20,310 bases of DNA, from the NCBI GenBank assembly GCA_046496745.1, contig JAWOGQ010000054.1, positions 1-20,310 of the forward strand, read 5' to 3'. A program made the translations under genes and the position numbers. Shown here in pieces: positions 14,278 through 20,310 of this stretch. Each line of letters begins with the position of its first letter. Position 1 is the stretch's first letter. The notes beneath the pieces are model-generated. The model had not been told where the DNA came from, made no database searches, and saw only the letters and a list, made by a program, of their open reading frames with translations. The DNA comes from JBNJGT01 sp046496745 (GTDB taxonomy: Archaea; Nanobdellota; Nanobdellia; Woesearchaeales; JACJVW01).

Positions 14278-16674
14278 ATGGCTGAACTTATCATCACAGA
14301 AAAGCCAAATGCAGCTGAGAAAGTTGCGGCAGCACTTGCCGATACATCTCCTAAAAAGCAGAACCACAATAAAGTACCATACTATCTCTTGAAGCATGAT
14401 GGAAAGGATATAATTGTGGCCTGCGCTGTTGGTCATCTGTATACAGTTGGAGAGACCGAGAAGACGCCCTGGTCCCGTTTTCCTGTCTTTGATGTATCCT
14501 GGATTCCCACTGCTGACGTTGATAAGAATGCAGAGTATTCCAGGAAATACCTTAACGCTCTCAAGAAGCTCTGCAAGGACGCAGATTCATTAACAGTAGC
14601 ATGCGATTATGATATAGAAGGCGAAGTCATAGGCCTTAACGTTGTCCAGCAGTGCTGCAAGGCAAAGGATGCAGCCAGGATGAAGTTTTCCACCCTTACA
14701 AAACAGGATCTCGTCAATTCATACAAGAACAAGTCACAGACCATCGACTGGGGTCTTGCAAACGCAGGTGTCACCCGCCACATCCTTGATTTCTACTATG
14801 GTATCAATGTTACCCGTGCATTGACTCATGCGATAAACAAGGCAGCCGGTGGATTCAAGGTACTTTCCACAGGCCGTGTCCAGGGCCCCGCATTAAAGAT
14901 AATCGTTGACCGTGAAAAAGAGATAAAAGCTTTCATTCCTGTACCCTTCTGGCAGATTGAGCTTAAAGGAGCAATCAAAGGCAATGAAGTCAACGGGCTT
15001 CACAAGGAAGACAAGTTCTGGGATAAGGAGAAGGCTGACAAGGTAATGGACAATGTGGCTGGAAAGAAGGAAGGAAAGATAAGTGAAGTAACAAAAAAGC
15101 AATTTCAGCAAAAGCCACCCATCCCATTTGACCTCACCAGTATGCAGCTGGAGGCTTACCGGTGTTTCAAGATACGGCCTAAAGAGACCCTGGACATTGC
15201 TCAGCGCCTTTACACAGAAGGGCTTATATCCTATCCAAGGACATCATCACAAAAGCTTCCCAAGCAATTAGGCTTCAAGAACATACTTACTCACCTAAAG
15301 CGCCAGGAACACTACAAGGAACTTGCAGAAAAGATCCTCCAGACAAAGCTTGAACCAAATGAAGGTAAGAAGACAGATGACGCCCACCCTTCAATCTATC
15401 CTACAGGTCTTGCTCCTGATGATATAAGCGAGCGGGATTACAAGATATACGACCTTGTAGTCAAGCGTTTCATGGCAGTCTTTGCAGAACCTGCAACAAG
15501 GGAGACCAATACCCTCACTGTTGATGTGAACAGTGAACCCTTTATCATCAAAGGCACTGTCACTTTAAAGAAAGGTTGGCACGAGTTCTACTCTCCTTAT
15601 GTAAAGATTGAAGAGACAATCCTTCCGGTAGTGGAGAAAGGAGATGTAGTGAACATCGCTGAGATCAACTGCCTTTCAAAAGAGACAAAGCCACCCAACC
15701 GTTACACCCAATCATCTATAATCCATGCCCTTGAGAAGAAGAATCTTGGCACCAAGGCGACCCGTGCCCAGATAATAGAGACCCTTCTCCAGAGAGGTTA
15801 TGTTACAGGCGACTCCAACCTTGAAGCTACAGAGCTTGGCATAACAACAATAGAGACCCTGGAGAAATACTGCTCCAGCATACTTGATGAAGCCCTCACC
15901 CGCCAGTTCGAGGAGGAGATGGATCTTATCAGGCAGAACAAGCACTCTCCTGAACAGGTTCTCGAAAAAGCAAGAAACCTGATAACAAAGATAATAGATG
16001 ACTTCAGGAATCATGAATCAAATCTTGGAAATGAATTATCAGAAGCAAACCATGAGGCAATCCGGCAGGCAACAACAGTAGGCCCTTGCCCTAACTGTGA
16101 TGGTGAGCTTGTCATAAGGAAAGGAAAGTTCGGCCGTTTCATCGGTTGCTCCAATTATCCTGATTGCAGGACCATATACAATCTTCCGAACGGAGGCACA
16201 ATAAAGCCAACTGAAAAGAAATGCGAATCCTGTGGCATGCCTCTGGTGCAGATCCGCCAGCCAAGAAGAGGTCCCCAGGACATGTGCATCAATCCCCATT
16301 GTCCGACCAAGGAAGAGAAACAGCACTACCCTGAGGAAGGGATGAAATGTCCTGCGTGTAACGAAGGTAAGATGATTCTCAGGAACGGTTTCTATGGGCA
16401 GTTCCTCGGTTGTGATAATTATCCCAAGTGCAAGACAATGATGCGCATTGTTGATGGCAAGGTGGACACGACCCCTATCACAGCAACCAAGAAAACCAAA
16501 AAGACCAAGAAGAAAGCAACCAAATCTACTAAAAAATCCACCAAGAAATCCACAAAAAAGACTTCCACAAAAACAGCAACCAAAAAATCCACCAAGAAAG
16601 CAACCAAGAAGACCGCTAAGAAAGCAGCGACAAAGAAGAAATCCACAAAAAAAACCAAGAAGAAATCAGCTTAG
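14278..16674 (+). CDS. topA: DNA topoisomerase I (type IA) with three zinc ribbons and a basic tail
   Basis: This 798-residue enzyme relaxes negatively supercoiled DNA through a transient 5'-phosphotyrosine link. The TOPRIM domain has Glu8 (IITEKPNAAEK) and the acidic group Asp110, Asp112, Glu114 in CDYDIEGE. The catalytic Tyr319 is in LISYPRTSS (316-324), and TKATRAQII (492-500) is another core motif. Three four-cysteine zinc ribbons follow: Cys604/607/624/630, Cys649/652/670/675 and Cys691/694/712/718. The last 62 residues (737-798) are almost entirely Lys, Thr, Ser and Ala, resembling histone H1-like tails that raise DNA affinity. An out-of-frame ATG lies four bases before the start. The 3' end overlaps the PolB-like gene by 9 bp. 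Confidence 0.96.
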   Translation: MAELIITEKPNAAEKVAAALADTSPKKQNHNKVPYYLLKHDGKDIIVACAVGHLYTVGETEKTPWSRFPVFDVSWIPTADVDKNAEYSRKYLNALKKLCKDADSLTVACDYDIEGEVIGLNVVQQCCKAKDAARMKFSTLTKQDLVNSYKNKSQTIDWGLANAGVTRHILDFYYGINVTRALTHAINKAAGGFKVLSTGRVQGPALKIIVDREKEIKAFIPVPFWQIELKGAIKGNEVNGLHKEDKFWDKEKADKVMDNVAGKKEGKISEVTKKQFQQKPPIPFDLTSMQLEAYRCFKIRPKETLDIAQRLYTEGLISYPRTSSQKLPKQLGFKNILTHLKRQEHYKELAEKILQTKLEPNEGKKTDDAHPSIYPTGLAPDDISERDYKIYDLVVKRFMAVFAEPATRETNTLTVDVNSEPFIIKGTVTLKKGWHEFYSPYVKIEETILPVVEKGDVVNIAEINCLSKETKPPNRYTQSSIIHALEKKNLGTKATRAQIIETLLQRGYVTGDSNLEATELGITTIETLEKYCSSILDEALTRQFEEEMDLIRQNKHSPEQVLEKARNLITKIIDDFRNHESNLGNELSEANHEAIRQATTVGPCPNCDGELVIRKGKFGRFIGCSNYPDCRTIYNLPNGGTIKPTEKKCESCGMPLVQIRQPRRGPQDMCINPHCPTKEEKQHYPEEGMKCPACNEGKMILRNGFYGQFLGCDNYPKCKTMMRIVDGKVDTTPITATKKTKKTKKKATKSTKKSTKKSTKKTSTKTATKKSTKKATKKTAKKAATKKKSTKKTKKKSA
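16486..16671 (+). repeat. Low-complexity Lys/Thr/Ser/Ala-coding tail of topA
   Basis: The sequence is built from degenerate AAR-AAR-(T/A)CN units encoding KKST, KKAT and KKTK-like repeats. The compositional bias is strong, purine-rich on the + strand, and includes several runs of six to eight A. On the minus strand these runs are oligo-T. Confidence 0.8.
16647..16654 (-). terminator. Possible oligo-T terminator of the PolB-like gene, inside topA
   Basis: A8 on the + strand, from lysine codons of the topA tail, gives T8 on the minus strand starting 11 bases past the stop of the PolB-like gene. That is where an archaeal oligo-U terminator would be expected. Confidence 0.45.
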
Positions 16675-19083
16675 TAACAAATCCTTATCCTCATCACTTG
16701 CTTCTCCTGCCATAAGCCTTTCAAGCGCAATCCCTTTTCTAGAGCCTTTCATCACCGGAAAAATGAATCTCAGCAGTTCCCTTATTGTACCATCCTTCCC
16801 GAAGAATTTCTCACGCAGTTCATCACGCGAATAAGTGTATGAGAACTCATCACCTTTCCGCACTCCTTTTTCCCGCATCTTATCTATGTATTTTTGAGTT
16901 GCATTGATTGAATAATCATAAGAATTCCTTTTTGCTGTTCTTGAGAAAGTCAGTTCCTCTCCATTATAGAATGATCTTATCCTTGAATCACAGAATTCCA
17001 GGAACTCATCCACGCCTTCATCTGAAAGTAATGCCATGCTGTATAATTCCTTCTCTAAAGAACATCTCTCCCCCCTGTTAGAGCAAGGGTCTGCGATCCC
17101 CTGCATTATCCTCTCATTCTCCATCTTGATACTGAAACGCCCTTTCCTTCCCGAGGCGCAGATCCCGTCTCCCAGGTAAACACCCATGCATGCCTCTTCA
17201 AGGGAATTGAGTTTTCCAGCAAGGAAAGCATTATGTTCAAGGACAATGAAATTATTGTTGTGATTGATGATCTTCTCATCTTTCAGTGTGTCAGCAATTG
17301 CTCTTATGTTCTTCCAGGCTCTCGCCTTGTCTTCCTGCGCTGTCCTCTTGCTGAATCCTCTCTCGAAGAATGACGCGTATCTTCTCTCATCAGCCTCATC
17401 CTGGCATGACAATGCCCTGAACAAAGGATATTCAAGGATAGATTCAATGAATCTTGAAAGCCTTATTCTCTTCTTTTTGTCCTCTGTTCTTTCGATCTCC
17501 TCAAAGACAGCACCCATGTATCTCTTGTTAAACGATTGTTTTGTTATCTCTTCAAATGCAGTAAGATAAGGGGTTGGAGCGAATAATGCAGCATGGAATG
17601 TTCCATTGCGGGCCCGTAATTTCACATCACAATGATGCTTAAGGGTCTTGTAGAAAAAATCCATTGAGCTGAACTTGTCAAAATTTGTTCTTTTCATCTT
17701 CATCTCAGCAAGTTTAGGCGTTACATTCAGCTTTTCATCCTTGATTGGAGCTGGATATGTCCTTACCCTCTTGTAACGCTGGTTCACCCAGTATTCCTCG
17801 CATAATGTCTTGTTGCCTGTGCTGTCAATCCTTGCAGGAAGGCTTGAGTAAAGGTATCCAAGCAATAGGTGCTCGTGTTTCAATGCTTCACCTATGATAT
17901 AGGATTTCATGCTGTCTTCCACAGCATACTCAAGCAATACCTTTGCAGCCTCTTTATCCCCATTTTCTGCCCTGTCAGTCATCTCAGTTATATCCTCATG
18001 CTTCAGTGTCTTTTGGGTTTTAGCGCCAGTGACATGCAGGAAGACAGTGTCAAGCTTGTTGTTGTAATTCCACATGCTTTTCTGAGAATATAGTGCAGGG
18101 TCGATATCGATCCTTCCCGGAGTTATCCTCTGCTCGATGAAATTGCCGGCGATACCAGCTCTCCTTTCAGGACCTTTTTCGAACAACCCTATCCTAAGTC
18201 CCTGTGCAAGTTCTTCTGCTTTCCTGTAATCAAAGGTCATCTGGTTATGCCCATAGACAAAGAAAGGATTGAACTCGTTTATTATGTCATTCATTGAGCT
18301 TATCAGTTCTTCCTGATCTTCTACCTTCACAACATTTATCTCATAAGGGCTTCCATCCAAAGGTGACTTTACTGTAAGTGAATCTGTTCCAGGATCAAGG
18401 GTGGTTACGACATGATCGTATCCAAAAGTTATGATGCTTGCAGTTGTTATCCTCTCATCACGCTTCTTATTCTCCGCCTCCTCAATCGCCCGGATATAAT
18501 CATCCCTGTCCATCCACTCTATGAAATCTGCATCCCCCAGCCTTTCGTATAACTCTTGATCAGTGAGTGACTCCAGCTCATCACGCAGCCTGATTGTCTC
18601 CCAGTTATGGGTCTCAAAATCAAGAGCAAGCCCTGGTTTTTCTACAAGCTCCTCGATCGATGCACGCTCGCCAGGCACGCCATCCTCGATAGTGAAGAAA
18701 GGAAAATCAAGCTCTCTTTCAGCCTGCCTCTGGAAAGAATTATAGGGTGAATCAACAAGAAAGTCCCTTGAGATGTATTGCTTCTGGACCTCTTTGTTCA
18801 GGAAAGGAAGCACGATATGATATATCTCAGCACTTTTTGAGGAATATGCCTTCTCTACCCTTATCATCTCCTCCGGCGAATCCAGCTCATCTTTTACTGC
18901 ATTACGGTATGGCCCAAGGTTGTCACTGTAACCTTTCATCCACCGCGAAGGTATCCTGTGCGGCTGTGAGATAACTATCTCTTCATGGATTTCCCCTGAC
19001 CATCCAAGGATCCTCACCCTTGAATCAAGCCTTCCCTGCCGGGTCTTATCTGTCTTGAGATATGTGGCGATATACTTGACCAT
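16666..19083 (-). CDS. Family-B DNA polymerase homologue, exonuclease motifs intact, polymerase motifs apparently lost
   Basis: This 805-residue protein has the size and order of an archaeal PolB. The 3'-5' exonuclease is recognisable: Exo I LDFET with Asp155 and Glu157, Exo II GHNQMTFDY with Asn280 and Asp285, and Exo III YAVED with Tyr386 and Asp390. About 50 extra charged residues (163-212) lie between Exo I and II. The C-terminal part resembles the thumb (KRNSYDYSINATQKYIDKM, 718-736). No DxxSLYPSI (motif A) or KxxxNSxYG (motif B) can be found. Where motif C (YGDTDS) is expected, the sequence reads INHNNNFIVL (606-615), with Asn in place of both aspartates. I infer a polymerase-dead protein that may act as an exonuclease or structural factor. 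It shares a symmetric promoter with an unknown gene and overlaps topA by 9 bp. Confidence 0.72.
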   Translation of the reverse strand: MVKYIATYLKTDKTRQGRLDSRVRILGWSGEIHEEIVISQPHRIPSRWMKGYSDNLGPYRNAVKDELDSPEEMIRVEKAYSSKSAEIYHIVLPFLNKEVQKQYISRDFLVDSPYNSFQRQAERELDFPFFTIEDGVPGERASIEELVEKPGLALDFETHNWETIRLRDELESLTDQELYERLGDADFIEWMDRDDYIRAIEEAENKKRDERITTASIITFGYDHVVTTLDPGTDSLTVKSPLDGSPYEINVVKVEDQEELISSMNDIINEFNPFFVYGHNQMTFDYRKAEELAQGLRIGLFEKGPERRAGIAGNFIEQRITPGRIDIDPALYSQKSMWNYNNKLDTVFLHVTGAKTQKTLKHEDITEMTDRAENGDKEAAKVLLEYAVEDSMKSYIIGEALKHEHLLLGYLYSSLPARIDSTGNKTLCEEYWVNQRYKRVRTYPAPIKDEKLNVTPKLAEMKMKRTNFDKFSSMDFFYKTLKHHCDVKLRARNGTFHAALFAPTPYLTAFEEITKQSFNKRYMGAVFEEIERTEDKKKRIRLSRFIESILEYPLFRALSCQDEADERRYASFFERGFSKRTAQEDKARAWKNIRAIADTLKDEKIINHNNNFIVLEHNAFLAGKLNSLEEACMGVYLGDGICASGRKGRFSIKMENERIMQGIADPCSNRGERCSLEKELYSMALLSDEGVDEFLEFCDSRIRSFYNGEELTFSRTAKRNSYDYSINATQKYIDKMREKGVRKGDEFSYTYSRDELREKFFGKDGTIRELLRFIFPVMKGSRKGIALERLMAGEASDEDKDLLLS

Positions 19084-19104
19084 GGAGTAGTAAAAACAAC
19101 CAAG

Positions 19105-19114
19105 ATTTATAAAT
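19105..19114. promoter_or_regulatory. Palindromic TATA box shared by two divergent genes
   Basis: ATTTATAAAT is its own reverse complement. Its centre is 26.5 bp from the first base of the ATG at 19136 (+) and 26.5 bp from the ATG at 19083 (-), the leaderless distance in both directions. The gap is only 52 bp and no second TATA box is present, so both genes probably use this element. Confidence 0.7.
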
Positions 19115-19135
19115 ATAGTGCCACTTTATTCGTAC

Positions 19136-20310
19136 ATGGAAGCTGATACCATCTTCAGCATCAAGCAGACAGGTGCCCTCCTCTACATACTCCAGCCTTA
19201 CCTTGAAGAGAGAGGTATCAATGATCCTGATGATCTCAGGAAAACGATCAGGAAAGATCGCCTGTCTCCTTTTATAGAAAAGGCATATGAGGCTCTTCCA
19301 GGATTCAGGCGCATGGAAAGATTCCGCGCAAGAGAAGCAAAAGTCCTTGAGCGCATTGAAGGCTTCGACCGCATCCCGATCCTTGTGAACGGCATCTCCC
19401 TGGTGGATGATTACTTCTTCAAGAAAAAAGGAATTGACCCTTACTCCATGAACCATATCTTCTCAAACATTCTCCTCGAACATCTTTCCAGGTTTTCAGA
19501 ACAATGCCTTTCAAACTTTGCATTCATGTATGTCCAGCCCACAACCTACTTTCAGATCCCCAATAATTGCCTTGAAGACCTGGTAGGTTCACACACTAAA
19601 GGGGAACACAAGCACTCGATTCCCTTATCCTCATATAATCCCTCTCTTCTGAGAAAGGATAATGAGCGCCCTGAAGAGGTATACCTGAATCGCCAGCTGA
19701 TGGCATTCAAGCATGCAGTGCTTCTGGAAAAACTCCTTCCCTCAGCAATGCCCCGTTTCAGAGAGCTTGGCATAAAAGAGATTCCCCTTTACATGGAGAA
19801 AGGCGCTGATTCAAGCGCAGTCATCGCATCTGTCAATGACTATACCACCAAGAGATTACCCTTTGCCCATATCGGGCAGGGCATACTCTCAGGAACCAAC
19901 AAATCATCTTTTGGCATATGCGATCCGACAGCAATTGGCCGTTTGCTGGGTTTCATCGTAAACACCTGTCGTGAAGAGCGTCAAAGGATCAAGCCTGCCT
20001 CACGGATTCCTCCTGTTGATTATGAATCATCCAGGCATCCATTTGCCCTGATAGAATCCTCCTGCATCGGACGCCATCCTAATCTGGATGACCTTGTTGA
20101 CGATCTGCGCCAAGAAGACGAGGCAGGGTACCAGGCCGCAGCATCATTCGCATCACTCTACGGCCTTGGTTTCAAGCGCATAGAACTCAGGCTTGCTGAA
20201 CTCTTCAGGTCAGACCCTCCGGTATATGATGATTTCCGTGCACTATCAAAAAGGACATACCGCTGGCAGGATGAGCTTGAAAAAAAGAGGATACTGACAC
20301 CGGATAAGAT
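19136..20310 (+). CDS. Unknown protein, 3' end outside window
   Basis: From the ATG at 19136 the frame is open for 391 codons to the window edge. The product starts MEADTIFSIKQTGALLYI and is a soluble, mixed alpha/beta-looking protein without signal peptide, membrane helix or a motif I can name. Segments that look conserved in character are NHIFSNILLEHLSRF (about 110-124), YVQPTTYFQIP (about 132-142) and KRLPFAHIGQGILSGTNKSS followed by FGICDPTAIGRLLGFI (about 240-275). The start is supported by the palindromic TATA box 26 bp upstream. It is divergently transcribed from the polymerase-like gene with a common promoter, so the two products may act in one process, perhaps DNA-related. This is inference from position only. 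Confidence 0.75.
   Translation, partial: MEADTIFSIKQTGALLYILQPYLEERGINDPDDLRKTIRKDRLSPFIEKAYEALPGFRRMERFRAREAKVLERIEGFDRIPILVNGISLVDDYFFKKKGIDPYSMNHIFSNILLEHLSRFSEQCLSNFAFMYVQPTTYFQIPNNCLEDLVGSHTKGEHKHSIPLSSYNPSLLRKDNERPEEVYLNRQLMAFKHAVLLEKLLPSAMPRFRELGIKEIPLYMEKGADSSAVIASVNDYTTKRLPFAHIGQGILSGTNKSSFGICDPTAIGRLLGFIVNTCREERQRIKPASRIPPVDYESSRHPFALIESSCIGRHPNLDDLVDDLRQEDEAGYQAAASFASLYGLGFKRIELRLAELFRSDPPVYDDFRALSKRTYRWQDELEKKRILTPDK

Noticed and set aside
16448..16834. Very basic open + strand frame overlapping the topA tail
   Set aside because: It is the Lys-rich repeat read in another frame; the topA frame carries three zinc ribbons immediately before.
17148..17180. LGDGIC (residues 637-642) of the PolB-like protein as the polymerase motif C
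   Set aside because: It has only one aspartate and lies too close to the KGRFSIK segment that follows motif C by some distance in PolB. INHNNNFIVL is the better positional match, followed by the expected spacing to the thumb.
19850..19970. HIGQGILSGTN...FGICD in the last gene as an aminoglycoside-phosphotransferase-like catalytic loop
   Set aside because: The H...N...D spacing is only loosely similar, the catalytic Asp after His-Gly is absent, and no nucleotide-binding glycine loop is seen upstream.
1..20310. tRNA, rRNA, CRISPR arrays, insertion sequences and riboswitches
   Set aside because: No cloverleaf with a TTC-loop block, no regularly spaced direct repeats, no transposase and no terminal inverted repeats were seen. 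All intergenic gaps are under 200 bp and are accounted for by promoters or T-runs.

Overview
The window looks like a stretch of a small, densely packed archaeal chromosome. Promoters are TATA boxes, most of them about 25-28 bp before an ATG with no Shine-Dalgarno sequence, which is the archaeal leaderless pattern. The gene content is also archaeal: a class III signal-peptide pilin, a VirB11/TadA-type secretion ATPase with two GspF-type platform proteins, an archaeal/eukaryotic-type tryptophanyl-tRNA synthetase, an archaeal topoisomerase IA, a DUF1931-like histone-fold protein and a MEMO-family protein. The pilin N-terminus and the small histone-like protein resemble what is common in DPANN archaea (Woesearchaeota/Pacearchaeota and relatives). 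That placement is an inference, not a proof. No rRNA, tRNA, CRISPR array, insertion sequence or origin was recognised, and no intergenic gap exceeds 300 bp.

Layout. 1-518 (-): 5' part of a MEMO-family gene. 552-5029 (-): type IV pilus/Tad-like cluster, transcribed as ATPase, then two membrane platform proteins in overlapping frames, then a pilin with its own promoter and Shine-Dalgarno. Divergent from the ATPase, 5172-6409 (+) holds a two-gene unit of coiled-coil proteins, the first with a Pro/Gln/Gly-rich tail; location suggests they serve the pilus machine. 6406-6582 (-): a 58-residue DUF1931/histone-fold protein. 6625-7770 (-): a short-form malic enzyme. 7844-9917 (+): an overlapping three-gene operon of two paralogous single-pass membrane proteins of unknown function and an RsmC-like methyltransferase. 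9874-10928 (-): a small Rossmann-like protein with CARF-like glycine motifs, and a rhomboid protease. 11004-11192 (+): a 62-residue protein. 11179-12939 (-): a bacterial-type aspartyl-tRNA synthetase. 13133-16674 (+): trpS and topA. 16666-19083 (-): a family-B DNA polymerase homologue that keeps the exonuclease residues but appears to have lost the polymerase active site. 19136-20310 (+): a truncated gene of unknown function.

Themes. All four convergent gene pairs overlap at their 3' ends (4, 44, 14 and 9 bp). Transcripts probably end in oligo-T runs, some of which lie inside the opposing gene. The last divergent pair is separated by 52 bp with a perfectly palindromic TATA box exactly in the middle, suggesting one element serving both directions. 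The most unusual item is the apparently polymerase-dead PolB homologue next to topA and divergent from an unknown gene.
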